Assembly: GCF_003234815.2 (NCBI RefSeq)
Contig: NZ_CP126279.1
Location: forward strand, 1,426,001 to 1,490,000
Length of the DNA: 64,000 nucleotides
From: Curtobacterium sp. MCBD17_035
Lineage (GTDB): Bacteria > Actinomycetota > Actinomycetes > Actinomycetales > Microbacteriaceae
Reading direction: 5' to 3'
Shown here: positions 26,915-35,790 of the stretch, one piece after another
Position numbering within the stretch: position 1 is the first letter of the stretch
Layout: each line of letters opens with the position of its first letter
Position numbers and translations under genes: made by a program
The notes under the pieces: model-generated
What the model saw: only the letters and a program-made list of their open reading frames with translations
What the model was told of the DNA's origin: nothing
Database searches by the model: none

Positions 26915-28102
26915 TCACTGTGCTCCGTCACGGAGCGCGCGGAGCACGGCACGGCTGATCGTCCGCTGACCCCGGTCGTCCGGGTGCAGGTCGTCGGTCG
27001 GCGAGATGCCGGGGCGCGACGCGAGGTCGCCGGGGAACGCGTCCGCGATGCTGACGTACGCCGAGCCGGTCGCCGCCGCGACCCGCTTCGCGACGTCCCG
27101 GTAGGCGGACCACGGCTCCCGCAGCTGCGCCTGCATGGAGGGACCGGGCGCGAACTCGCCGATCACCAGGACGGACGGCCTGGACGGCAACCGCCGCAGC
27201 GCCCGAACGAAGCGTTCGTAGTCCGGCAGCAACTGGTCCGCGGTCAGGCTCTTGGCGTCGTTGCCGCCCAGAGTGATCGTGACGAGGTCGGGAGCAGCAC
27301 GCCGCATCGCCCCGAGGAACCCGGCCTCGTCCTTCGTGAACAGGCCGACGGTCGCGCCGGAGTGCGTCGCGTCGAGCAGGGTGACGCCCCGGTCGCGATC
27401 GCCGTCGTAGACGGTGAAGCCCTCGAGGTCGACCGTCCCGAGCGCCGAGACGGTCACGGTGTGCTTCCCGGCGGCCAGCCCGTCCACCTTCGTCATCGTG
27501 CCGGTGCTCGCGGCGCCGTCGGTGTCGACCTGCACGGGGGACGAGGAGTCCACCCGGTAGGTGAAGGACCCGGATCCGGGGTAGCGGGTCCACCAGATGT
27601 CGACGCCGGTCCCGGTGAACGTGTACGTGCGCGACGATCCGGGGAGCATGCGCACCGCGCGGTACCCGAGGTCGGGAACGCTGTCGTCGAAGCTGGTCGA
27701 CCCCGTGGTGGCGCTGGCCCAGTCGCCCCACGTCGAGTCCGGGCCGTACACGGCGAACTCGGCGGGCAGGTATCCCGCTCCTCCGGCGGCGCCCTCCGTC
27801 GGGTGCGCCTCGCGCAGGGCGGCGAGGGTCAGGTCGAGCCACCGGTCGGAGCGGGTGGAGGCGCCCTGCCCCTCGCTCAGGGAGTCCCCGACCGCCACCC
27901 ACCGGGCCGGCGCGTGCGCCCGGTCCTCGACGGCGGCGTTCCACGTCGCCAACGGGTCGCGCGCGACGGCGGACGGAGTCGTGGGCTCGCCTCCGGATGC
28001 CCGGGTGGTCGCGGCGGTGCATCCCGTGAGCGTCAGCAGGATCGCGAGCACCAGGGCGGCGACGGGCGCGCCGGGTCGTCGCTCGAGCACAGGACCGGTC
28101 AT
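26915..28102 (-). CDS. SGNH/GDSL-type hydrolase lipoprotein
   Basis: A 395-residue exported esterase or deacetylase. The lipobox is LTLTGCTA, with Cys28 as anchor. The SGNH blocks are present: GDSLSEGQG (nucleophile Ser near residue 74), GGND in LVTITLGGNDAKS, and DDLHPDDRG near the C-terminus with the catalytic Asp/His. A beta-sandwich insertion (about residues 125-255: TYTFTGTGVDIWW, FTVYDGDRDRG) lies between blocks I and III, typical of the carbohydrate-esterase-like two-domain forms. Likely removes acyl groups from polysaccharide at the cell surface. Start ATG at 28100-28102. The 128 bp on its upstream side are empty. Confidence 0.88.
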   Translation of the reverse strand: MTGPVLERRPGAPVAALVLAILLTLTGCTAATTRASGGEPTTPSAVARDPLATWNAAVEDRAHAPARWVAVGDSLSEGQGASTRSDRWLDLTLAALREAHPTEGAAGGAGYLPAEFAVYGPDSTWGDWASATTGSTSFDDSVPDLGYRAVRMLPGSSRTYTFTGTGVDIWWTRYPGSGSFTYRVDSSSPVQVDTDGAASTGTMTKVDGLAAGKHTVTVSALGTVDLEGFTVYDGDRDRGVTLLDATHSGATVGLFTKDEAGFLGAMRRAAPDLVTITLGGNDAKSLTADQLLPDYERFVRALRRLPSRPSVLVIGEFAPGPSMQAQLREPWSAYRDVAKRVAAATGSAYVSIADAFPGDLASRPGISPTDDLHPDDRGQRTISRAVLRALRDGAQ

Positions 28103-28230
28103 GGGGTCATTGAATGCGGACCCGGGGTGATCGGTCAAGGAGCGTGTCGCGGGACCGGCAGGCGGTGAGCGGTCGTCCAACGGGCGGAGGTGGTGGCGCC
28201 GACCGGACGGCCGGCACCACCACGCGCGCA

Positions 28231-30213
28231 TCAGGCCGAGGCGGAGGCGACCCGCTCCGGTCGGCCGGGCACCGCCTCCCGGCCGACCACAGCGGCACCG
28301 TGCGGCTCGAGGTGCGTGCCGTGGACGTCGACCGACCGGTCGCCGTGGTTGAGCAGGAACAGGTGGGCGCCCCGCGCGACGGCCTCGACGCCCGCGGGCA
28401 GGTCGGCCACGACCGGCGCGACGCCCGTGTCCGCGAGCACCGCGTCGAGCACGGCCCGCAGGTCGTCCGGAGCGGTCGCGACGTACCAGGCCGTGCCGTC
28501 GCCGTGCGCGTTCCGCGTGATCGCCGGGAGGCCGTCGAGCGCCCCGCCGACGAACGTCGCCTCGATCTCAGCACCCGTCGGCCGGACGACCTCACCCCAC
28601 TCGCGGGCGGTGCCCGCCCCGAGACCGGCGATCTGGAGGGCCGGCACCGGGCCGCCGGTCGCCCACGGCTCGGCGGGTGGCACGAACTCCTCGATCCACA
28701 GGCCGAGGACGTCGCGGAGCGCACCGAGGTACCCGCCGAGGTGGACGTGGAGGTCCTGGTCGAGGATGCCGGACTGGTAGCCGACGACGAGGGTCCCACC
28801 GCCGTCGACGAACGCCGACAGGGTCCGCTGTGCCGCGTCGGGCAGCACGTGCAGCCCCGGGGCGATGACGACCCGGTAGGCGTCGAGGTCGCCGTCGGGT
28901 CGCACGAAGTCGACGAGCACGCCGCGATCCCAGAGCGAGCGGTACCACCGCGCGATGATCGGCAGGTACCGGAGCGACGCCGGCGTGGCCTCCTGCTCGA
29001 TCGCCCACCAGCTGTCCCAGTCGAGCACGATCGCGACGTCGGCGTCGAGGCGCGTGCCGACCACGTCGGCCAGGTCGGCGAGGTCGGCTCCGAGCTCGAC
29101 GGTCTCGCGGAACACCCGCGTGTCCTCGCCGCCGTGGGGGACCATCGCCGAGTGGAACTTCTCGGCGCCCGCGCGCGACTGCCGCCACTGGAACTGCATG
29201 ACGCCGTCCGCGCCACGGGCGACGGCCTGGAGCGACAGGGTGCGGTGCCAGCCGGGCGGGATCGCCGCGTTGCGCGTCCGCCAGTTCACCGCGCTCGTCG
29301 CCTGTTCCATGAGGATCCACGGGGCGCCGCCGCCGAGCGAGCGCATGAGGTCCCGGGTCATCGCCGCGGTCACGGGCGCGGCGGGGTCCGCGGGGTCGAC
29401 GTAGTGGTCGTCCGAGACGAAGTCGACCTCGCGAGCCCAGGCCCAGTAGTCCGAGGGCTTGTAGAAGCCCATGAAGTTCGTCGTGATCGGGACGCCGGGC
29501 GTGACCTCGCGGAGGATCGCCGCCTCGGCCCGGTACACGCCGAGCCAGGCGTCGGACGAGAACCGGTCCCAGTCGAGCAGCTGCGTGGGATTGCGGAAGG
29601 TCGGAGCCGCGCGCGGCGGCATCACCTCGTCCCACGCGCCGTAGGCCTGTGACCAGAACGCGGTGCCCCACGCCTCGTTGAGCGCCGGGACGGAGCCGTA
29701 GCGTGCCGTCAACCAGGTGCGGAAGGCGGCAGCCGACGCGTCCGAGTAGTCGGCCGGCACGTGGCAGGCGAGCTCGTTGTTGACGTGCCACGCCTCGAGT
29801 GCCGGGTGGTCCCGGTACCGCTCGGCCAGCGCGCGCACGAGTCGGTCGGCGTACCGGCGGTAGACGGCGGAGCTGGGGGAGTACTGCTGGCGGCTCCCCA
29901 CCGACAGTCGGACACCGTCCTCGGTGACCGGCAGGACCTCGGGGTACGCCAGCGTCAGCCACGGGGGCGGGGAGGCCGTCGCGGTGGCCAGGTCGACGCG
30001 GATGCCGCCGGCGTGCAGTCGGTCGAGCACGTCGTCGAGCCAGTCGAACGTGAACCGCCCGTCGGACGGTTCGAGCTTCGCCCACGAGAACACGCCGACC
30101 GTCGCGACGGTGACGCCCGCACGCTGCATGAGCCGCACGTCGTCGTCCCAGACCTCGCTCGGCCACTGTTCCGGGTTGTAGTCCCCGCCGTACCAGACCC
30201 TGTCCATCGTCAT
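28231..30213 (-). CDS. GH42 beta-galactosidase (last gene of operon)
   Basis: A cytoplasmic beta-galactosidase of 660 residues. It opens with WYGGDYNPEQWP, the family's typical N-terminus. The acid/base is Glu147 in HVNNELACH and the nucleophile Glu303 in WILMEQATS. The trimerisation domain follows from about residue 390 and a small C-terminal beta domain ends the protein. GH42 enzymes release galactose from beta-galactosides such as galacto-oligosaccharides of pectic galactan. The ATG at 30211-30213 overlaps the MalG-type stop (ATGA). It differs clearly from the GH42 encoded at 33550-35655 in the same operon. Confidence 0.95.
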   Translation of the reverse strand: MTMDRVWYGGDYNPEQWPSEVWDDDVRLMQRAGVTVATVGVFSWAKLEPSDGRFTFDWLDDVLDRLHAGGIRVDLATATASPPPWLTLAYPEVLPVTEDGVRLSVGSRQQYSPSSAVYRRYADRLVRALAERYRDHPALEAWHVNNELACHVPADYSDASAAAFRTWLTARYGSVPALNEAWGTAFWSQAYGAWDEVMPPRAAPTFRNPTQLLDWDRFSSDAWLGVYRAEAAILREVTPGVPITTNFMGFYKPSDYWAWAREVDFVSDDHYVDPADPAAPVTAAMTRDLMRSLGGGAPWILMEQATSAVNWRTRNAAIPPGWHRTLSLQAVARGADGVMQFQWRQSRAGAEKFHSAMVPHGGEDTRVFRETVELGADLADLADVVGTRLDADVAIVLDWDSWWAIEQEATPASLRYLPIIARWYRSLWDRGVLVDFVRPDGDLDAYRVVIAPGLHVLPDAAQRTLSAFVDGGGTLVVGYQSGILDQDLHVHLGGYLGALRDVLGLWIEEFVPPAEPWATGGPVPALQIAGLGAGTAREWGEVVRPTGAEIEATFVGGALDGLPAITRNAHGDGTAWYVATAPDDLRAVLDAVLADTGVAPVVADLPAGVEAVARGAHLFLLNHGDRSVDVHGTHLEPHGAAVVGREAVPGRPERVASASA

Positions 30214-31145
30214 CCCTTCACACCGCCGGTCGAGAGGCCGGACTGCCAGTACCGCTGCAGGAACAGGAACGCGATCACGAGCGGGATGATCGAGACGAAC
30301 GCCCCGGTGATCACCGTCGAGAACAGCACCTGCGCGCCGCCACCGCCGGAGGCGGTCGCCTGCCACTGCGCGAGACCCACCGTCACCGGGAACAGCTTCG
30401 GCGTGCTGAGCATGATGAGCGGCAGGAAGTAGTTGTTCCACGTCGCGACGAGCTGGAACAGCAGCACCGTCACGATGCCCGGGCCCATGAGCCGGGTCGC
30501 GATCGTGAACAGGATCCGGAACTCGCCGGCGCCGTCGATCCGCGCGGCCTCGAGCAGGCTCTCGTCGACCGCGTCCGCGGCGTACACCCGCATCAGGTAG
30601 ACGCCGAACGGGCTGACGAGCGAGGGCAGGATGACCGCCCACGGGGTGTCGGTGAGGTTCGCGGCGGCGAAGAGCAGGTAGGTCGGGATCGCCAGGGCGG
30701 TGAGCGGGACCATGATCGAGCCGAGGATGATCGAGAACACCGCCGTCGAGCCGCGGAACCGGTACTTCGCCAGGGCGTAGCCGGCCATCGTGGCCAGGGC
30801 GGCGGCACCGACCGAGCTGACCACCGCGTAGACGACCGTGTTGATCAGCCACCGCGTGAAGACGCCGTCCTGGAACTGGAACAGCTGCACGATGTTGTGG
30901 AAGAACTGGAACGAGTGCCCGAGTCCCAGCCCGAAGGTGGTGAACAGGTCGCTGTTGTCCTTGGTGGTCGACACCAGGAGCCACAGCAGCGGTACGAGGA
31001 AGTAGACGAGCGTGATCCACACGATCACGGTCAGGACGGTGCTCCGACGCTTGTCGCGCTCGACGGCCCGTCGGCCGGCGGACCGCCGCACGCGCGTGCC
31101 GTCCGAGACCACCTGGGCCTCGGTGGCGAGTGGGGTGGCGGTCAT
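30210..31145 (-). CDS. Carbohydrate ABC transporter permease, MalG type
   Basis: A 311-residue CUT1 permease with six helices; the first spans about residues 37-58. The EAA loop is LLEAARIDGAG, contacting an ATPase not encoded here. The start ATG at 31143-31145 overlaps the MalF-type stop by four bases. The ending SGLSTGGVKG is typical of MalG-type proteins. It works with the neighbouring permease and binding protein to import beta-galactosides, inferred from the flanking GH42 enzymes. Confidence 0.94.
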   Translation of the reverse strand: MTATPLATEAQVVSDGTRVRRSAGRRAVERDKRRSTVLTVIVWITLVYFLVPLLWLLVSTTKDNSDLFTTFGLGLGHSFQFFHNIVQLFQFQDGVFTRWLINTVVYAVVSSVGAAALATMAGYALAKYRFRGSTAVFSIILGSIMVPLTALAIPTYLLFAAANLTDTPWAVILPSLVSPFGVYLMRVYAADAVDESLLEAARIDGAGEFRILFTIATRLMGPGIVTVLLFQLVATWNNYFLPLIMLSTPKLFPVTVGLAQWQATASGGGGAQVLFSTVITGAFVSIIPLVIAFLFLQRYWQSGLSTGGVKG

Positions 31146-32125
31146 CCGAGCCGCTCCTTCCGGTTGATGCTCGTCTGCACGACGAACGAGACGATCATGA
31201 TGATGATCCCGAGCAGGAACGCGATCGCCGCCGCGTAGTTGATCTCCTGGTTGCGGAACGCGATGTTGTAGGCGTACAGGTTCGGCGTGAAGTCCGTGCC
31301 GATCGCGTTCGGGGCGATGTTGAACAGCAGGTTCGGCTCGTTGAACAGCTGGAACGAGCCGATGATCGAGAAGATCACGGTGAGCAGCAGGGCCTGCCGG
31401 ATGGCGGGCAGCTTGATGCTCCACGCCACCCGCCACTGGCCGGCCCCGTCGATCTCGGCCGCCTCGTAGATCTCGTTCGGCACGGAGCGCAGGGCCGCGT
31501 ACAGGACGATCATGTTGTAGCCGATGAACTCCCAGCACACGATGTTCATCGTCGAGCCGAGCACGTTGTGCGCGCTGAGCAGGCTCGGTGCGGTGAGGTG
31601 CAGGGCGTGGAACAACTGCGTGATGAGCCCGAAGTCGTTGCCGTACAGGTAGCCCCACATCAGGGTCGCGACGACGCTCGGCACGGCGTACGGCACGAAG
31701 ATGAGCAGGCGGACGATCTTGCCGCCGCGGATCCGGCCGCTGTCGAGTGCGAGCGCGAAGAAGATCGAGGCCGCGAGCATGATCGGGACCTGCACGAACA
31801 GGAACAGGGCCACGCGGCCGAGGCCGCCCCAGAAGCTCGGGTCCTGCAGGGCGCGGACGTAGTTCGCCAGCCCGCTGAAGACCTCGCCGCCGACCAGCTG
31901 CGACGTGAACAGGCTGAGGTACGCCGAGTACACGAGCGGGACGATGAAGAACGCCGCGAACACGACGAGGAACGGGATCACGAGGATCCAGGCCGCGCGG
32001 GTCTGCGCGGAACGGATGTTGGTGGGGCCGCGGCGGGGAGCCGCGGTGCGCGCTCCCGTCCGGGCCCGGGCCGGACGGGCGGCGCCGGTGGTCGCCGCGT
32101 CGCTGCGGCTGGGGATGGCGGTCAT
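31142..32125 (-). CDS. Carbohydrate ABC transporter permease, MalF type
   Basis: A 327-residue CUT1 permease. A basic, Ala-rich N-terminus (1-40) precedes six helices, the first at about residues 48-70 (ILVIPFLVVFAAFFIVPLVY). The EAA loop reads EIYEAAEIDGAG. The ATG at 32123-32125 has a CGGAG ribosome site. It is separated from the binding-protein gene by 52 bp that hold a stable hairpin, so its expression is probably lower than that of the binding protein. Confidence 0.94.
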   Translation of the reverse strand: MTAIPSRSDAATTGAARPARARTGARTAAPRRGPTNIRSAQTRAAWILVIPFLVVFAAFFIVPLVYSAYLSLFTSQLVGGEVFSGLANYVRALQDPSFWGGLGRVALFLFVQVPIMLAASIFFALALDSGRIRGGKIVRLLIFVPYAVPSVVATLMWGYLYGNDFGLITQLFHALHLTAPSLLSAHNVLGSTMNIVCWEFIGYNMIVLYAALRSVPNEIYEAAEIDGAGQWRVAWSIKLPAIRQALLLTVIFSIIGSFQLFNEPNLLFNIAPNAIGTDFTPNLYAYNIAFRNQEINYAAAIAFLLGIIIMIVSFVVQTSINRKERLG

Positions 32126-32143
32126 GTTGCTCCGATGAGAAGT

Positions 32144-32171
32144 GGGGGCGGAGCCTGGTGGCCCCGCCCCC
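32144..32171. terminator. Intra-operon hairpin after the binding-protein gene
   Basis: GGGGGCGG (32144-32151) pairs with CCGCCCCC (32164-32171) around a 12-base loop, seven bases past the binding-protein stop. It lies inside the operon, so it is probably a partial terminator or an RNA-stability element that sets a high ratio of binding protein to permease. Confidence 0.55.
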
Positions 32172-32177
32172 GTCCGG

Positions 32178-33524
32178 TCACTTGACGGTGAAGCCCTGCT
32201 GCTTGGCGTAGCTCGTCACCTGGGACTGCCAGGTCGCGAGGGCCGCCGTGAGGTCACCGTGGTTGCTGATGGCCTTGCCGAGCGTGTTCGCGTAGCTCGA
32301 GTTCACGTAGTCCATGAACGGCAGCCACTCGAACTTCTTGTCGACGGTGTCGGAGACACCGGCGAAGAACTGGTTGACCTGCTGGCCGCCGTAGAACGCC
32401 GACTTCTGGCTGGTGAACGAGTCGTCGGTGAGCGTCGACTTCTTCGTCGGGAACAGGTACTGCTCGTTCGCGAGCTTGAGCGTCGACTGCTGGTCGTTGT
32501 TGATGAACTTCGCCAGCTCGTACGCCTGGATCGGGTGCTTCGTCGCCGCCATCACGGCGTCCGACGACCCACCCCAGTTCCCGGACACGTTCTGACCTGC
32601 CTGCCACTGCGGGATGTCCGCCGCCGCCCACTTGCCGCTCGTGTTCTTCGCGGTGCCCTGCAGGAACACCGGGCCCCACGCGGCGACGAGCCAGGACGCG
32701 TACTTGTCCCGCGACAGCCCCTGGTAGTAGTCGTCGGTGAAGTCCGGGTCGGTGGCGACCAGGTCCTTGTCGATGAGGTCCTGCCAGTACGACACGACCT
32801 GCTGGTCGGCCTTGGAGTCCAGGTCGATCCCGACCGTCTTCTTCCCGTCGTAGGAGAACGGCTTCGCGCCCTTCTGCCAGAAGAAGCTGATCATCTGGAA
32901 CATGTCGTTGCCGGGCAGGTCCGTGATGTACGACCCGGTCTTCGACTTGACCTGCTGCGCGGCGGACGCGAAGGCGGACCACGTCTTCGGCGCGGCGACG
33001 CCCGCCTTGTCGAAGATGTCCTTGCGGTAGAGCGTGCCGAGGGGCCCGGAGTCCTGCGGGATGCCCCACACGCCGCCGTTCTGGTCGACCTGGTTCCAGA
33101 CCCAGTCCGTGTACTCGTCCTCGAGCTTCGCCCCGCCGTACGGCGTCAGGTCGAGCAGGCTCTTCGTCTGGGTGAAGGACGGGATGTAGTCGTACTCCAT
33201 CTGGGCGACGTCGGGGACGCCCTTGCCCGCCTTCAGGGCGGCGCGCACCTTGGGGTAGTGCTGCGAGCCCCCGGTCGTGTTGACGACGTTGACCTTGATC
33301 TTCGGGTACTTCTTCTCGAACAGGTTGACCTCGTTCTGGATGTCGGGGACCCAGGTCCAGAAGGTGAGGGTGGTCGGCGTGTTCATCGCCTTGTCGATGT
33401 CGGACTGGCTCACCGCCTTGGTGGACCCGCCGCTGGTGCTCGACGGGCTGCAACCGGTGAGTGCGAGCGTGATCGTGACGGCGATCGCTCCGAGTGCCAG
33501 CGCGGCGCTGCGTGGACGTCTCAT
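32178..33524 (-). CDS. Extracellular sugar-binding lipoprotein (beta-galactoside importer)
   Basis: A 448-residue substrate-binding protein. The signal ends in the lipobox ALTGCSP, with Cys25 as lipid anchor. SBP family 1 landmarks include TLTFWTWVPD, VAQMEYDYIPSF, TLYRKDIFDKAGV..PKTW and SWLVAAWGPVF. Many aromatic residues fit oligosaccharide stacking. The start ATG at 33522-33524 follows a GAAAGAAGA purine run. It lies 25 bp after the first GH42 gene and before the permeases, so the substrate is most likely a beta-galacto-oligosaccharide. Confidence 0.94.
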   Translation of the reverse strand: MRRPRSAALALGAIAVTITLALTGCSPSSTSGGSTKAVSQSDIDKAMNTPTTLTFWTWVPDIQNEVNLFEKKYPKIKVNVVNTTGGSQHYPKVRAALKAGKGVPDVAQMEYDYIPSFTQTKSLLDLTPYGGAKLEDEYTDWVWNQVDQNGGVWGIPQDSGPLGTLYRKDIFDKAGVAAPKTWSAFASAAQQVKSKTGSYITDLPGNDMFQMISFFWQKGAKPFSYDGKKTVGIDLDSKADQQVVSYWQDLIDKDLVATDPDFTDDYYQGLSRDKYASWLVAAWGPVFLQGTAKNTSGKWAAADIPQWQAGQNVSGNWGGSSDAVMAATKHPIQAYELAKFINNDQQSTLKLANEQYLFPTKKSTLTDDSFTSQKSAFYGGQQVNQFFAGVSDTVDKKFEWLPFMDYVNSSYANTLGKAISNHGDLTAALATWQSQVTSYAKQQGFTVK

Positions 33525-33549
33525 GGTCTTCTTTCGGTGGAGGGAGGGA

Positions 33550-35655
33550 CTACTCGATCGAGGAGCCCCGGACCTCGAGCACGACTGCTGCGCGTCGGTC
33601 GAGGGGTACGGGGTCGCCGGCGGCGTACTCGGCGCCGGAGACGAGGTCGACGGCGGCCGCCGGCGCGACGACCTGCGTCGGCTCGGCGGACCAGTTCGAC
33701 ACGAAGGCGAGGCGCCGGTCGCCGGCGGTGCCGGTCGACACGGTGACGGGGTCCGGGGCGGACCACGCCTGCTTCGCCGTGGTGGGCACGAGCCAGCGGG
33801 CGATGCTCCGCCCGAGGGCGGGGTCCGGAACCGTGCCCAGGTAGGACACCCGGCCGCGACCGGTCGTGCGGGTGGTGAGCGCGGCCTCCAGACCGAACTC
33901 GGTCGGGGCGTACGACACGACCACCTCGGCGTCGTCGACCTGCAGGAAGTCGACCCACTCGGTGGCGGCGGCACCCGGCTCGAGCGTCAGGGCGTCGGAC
34001 GCGGCCGTGACCGCGAGCGGCGCGCCGAGGTTGCTGTACTCGTCGTAGTGCACGCCCGCCGGCCCCGCGAGCACGTCGGGGGCGACCGCCAGCCGGGCCC
34101 GCGCGAGCTCGTCACCGTAGCCGGTGCGGATGCCGACGACCAGGTGCCCGCCGGCCTCGGCGTAGTCCCGCATGTGCTCGAGCACGGCCGTCTCGGCGAC
34201 GTACACCGCGGGTGCGACGAGCACCGGGAACCGCGCGACGAGTTCCTCGACGGGGGTGTCGAGGAACCGGCGGACGTGCTGGACCCGCACCTGCGCGCCG
34301 GCCTCGAACAGTCCGCGGTAGTGGGCGTCGAAGATGCGGGAGTACGCGTGCTCGTCGGGGCTGCCGTCCGCCTTCGCGAGCGGCCCGTAGAACGAGAACG
34401 CCCACTTCGTGTCCGTGCTGTAGAGCAGCAGGACGTCGGCGTCGGGCACGTGCTCGTCGAGCGCGGACCCGATCGCCCCGAGCGCGGCACCGAGCTCGGA
34501 GACCTCGCGGTAGATGCGGCCGCCGACCTGGCTGTGCGGGATGACGCCGCCCCAGTAGGTCTCGACGCCGAAGTGCAGGGTGTGCCAGTGCCAGTACTCG
34601 ATCATCCGGCCACCGCGGGCGAGCAGGGCGAACGCGGCCTGCTTGATCTGCCCGGGGTACGGCGGGTGGTTCTGCCACGACCCGCCGATGGACTGCGCGT
34701 TCGTCTCGGTGACCAGGTACTGCGTGTCCGCCGAGGACCAGGCGCGGTCGCCCCACTCGAACAGCGCCCACACGCCGGTGTGCCACCACTCGGCCTCGCG
34801 CTGGACCTCCGCGTGCCAGTCGAGGCCGTCCTGCATCTTGTAGTACGGGTTGCCCGCGACGACGTCGAGGGACGCGACGAGCTCGTCGTCGGACACCTGC
34901 GGGCGGGAGTACGAGATGCACGTCGTGACGAACTGGTCGTCGCGGGCGTACTCGCGCACCAGGTCGGCCTGCCAGGCGATGAGGTCCGTGGCGAGTGTCG
35001 ACTGGAACCGGCGCCACTCGAGCTGGTATTGCGGCATCGCGTTGCCGTCGGGCCGCCAGAGGTCGGCCCAGTCGCTGAGTCGGTGTGACCAGTAGACGAG
35101 ACCCCACTCGCGGTTGAGGTCCTCGACGGTGCCGTAGCGGTCCTCGAGCCAGCCGACGAACCGCTGGAAGGTGTGCTCGTTGTGGGGGAGCTGCATGCCC
35201 GGCTCGTTGTCGACCTGGTAGCCGATGACCGCGGGGTGGTCGGCGTACCGGGCGACGACCTTGCGGGCGATGCGCTCGGCGTAGAACCGGTAGGCGGGGT
35301 GGGACTGGTCCATCTCCTGCCGGGCGCCCCAGCCGTTGCGGTGGCCCGTCGACGGCTCGGCGGCGATCTCCGGGTGCAGGCGCTGGAGCCACGGTGGCAC
35401 GGCGTACGTCGGCGTGCCGAGGACGACGCCGATGCCGCGCTCGTGGGCCCCGTCGAGGACCGGCTGCAGCCAGTCCAGGTCGAACACGCCCTCGCGGGGC
35501 TCCCAGGTCGACCACACGGACTCGCCGACGCGGATGACCGTGAAACCGGCGTCGCGCATGCGGTCGAGATCGGCGTCGAGGGTGCCAGCGGGCTGGTACT
35601 CGGCGTAGTAGGCGGCGCCGAAGAGCACGCCACTGAACCGGGGGGAAGTCGTCAT
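33550..35655 (-). CDS. GH42 beta-galactosidase (first gene of operon)
   Basis: A 701-residue cytoplasmic beta-galactosidase. It starts LFGAAYYAEYQPAG, has the acid/base Glu151 in YQVDNEPG and the nucleophile Glu317 in LVTETNAQ. The central trimerisation-type domain begins near residue 385. The C-terminal beta domain shows the usual RGRVSYLGTVPD block. The ATG at 35653-35655 has a GAAGG ribosome site; the frame is open upstream, but through the operator. It is the promoter-proximal gene. Two different GH42 enzymes in one operon suggest complementary linkage or chain-length preference. Confidence 0.95.
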   Translation of the reverse strand: MTTSPRFSGVLFGAAYYAEYQPAGTLDADLDRMRDAGFTVIRVGESVWSTWEPREGVFDLDWLQPVLDGAHERGIGVVLGTPTYAVPPWLQRLHPEIAAEPSTGHRNGWGARQEMDQSHPAYRFYAERIARKVVARYADHPAVIGYQVDNEPGMQLPHNEHTFQRFVGWLEDRYGTVEDLNREWGLVYWSHRLSDWADLWRPDGNAMPQYQLEWRRFQSTLATDLIAWQADLVREYARDDQFVTTCISYSRPQVSDDELVASLDVVAGNPYYKMQDGLDWHAEVQREAEWWHTGVWALFEWGDRAWSSADTQYLVTETNAQSIGGSWQNHPPYPGQIKQAAFALLARGGRMIEYWHWHTLHFGVETYWGGVIPHSQVGGRIYREVSELGAALGAIGSALDEHVPDADVLLLYSTDTKWAFSFYGPLAKADGSPDEHAYSRIFDAHYRGLFEAGAQVRVQHVRRFLDTPVEELVARFPVLVAPAVYVAETAVLEHMRDYAEAGGHLVVGIRTGYGDELARARLAVAPDVLAGPAGVHYDEYSNLGAPLAVTAASDALTLEPGAAATEWVDFLQVDDAEVVVSYAPTEFGLEAALTTRTTGRGRVSYLGTVPDPALGRSIARWLVPTTAKQAWSAPDPVTVSTGTAGDRRLAFVSNWSAEPTQVVAPAAAVDLVSGAEYAAGDPVPLDRRAAVVLEVRGSSIE

Positions 35656-35672
35656 CGTTGACCTTCGCTCTG

Positions 35673-35694
35673 CGGATGTTGTCGATAACATCCG
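35673..35694. promoter_or_regulatory. LacI-type operator of the beta-galactoside operon
   Basis: A 22 bp near-perfect palindrome: CGGATGTTGTC on the left, GATAACATCCG on the right, 10 of 11 positions pairing. The centre resembles the classic TGTTATCGATAACA LacI-family site. It lies 18 bp upstream of the first GH42 start, placed to block elongation or initiation. Confidence 0.88.
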
Positions 35695-35706
35695 TCGGTG
35701 GCGATG

Positions 35707-35736
35707 ACAGTAACCGCATCCGGGCGGATCGCGCAA
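35707..35736 (-). promoter_or_regulatory. Candidate sigma70-type promoter of the beta-galactoside operon
   Basis: On the minus strand a -35-like TTGCGC (35736-35731) is followed 18 bp later by a -10-like TACTGT (35712-35707). The predicted start near 35700 lies directly ahead of the operator. The -10 match is weak (TA...T), so this is a suggestion. Confidence 0.4.
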
Positions 35737-35790
35737 GCACCCGTTCCGCTCGCGTCGCCGCGCGTGGCCGGGAGGCGGTGCTCCGCTCCG

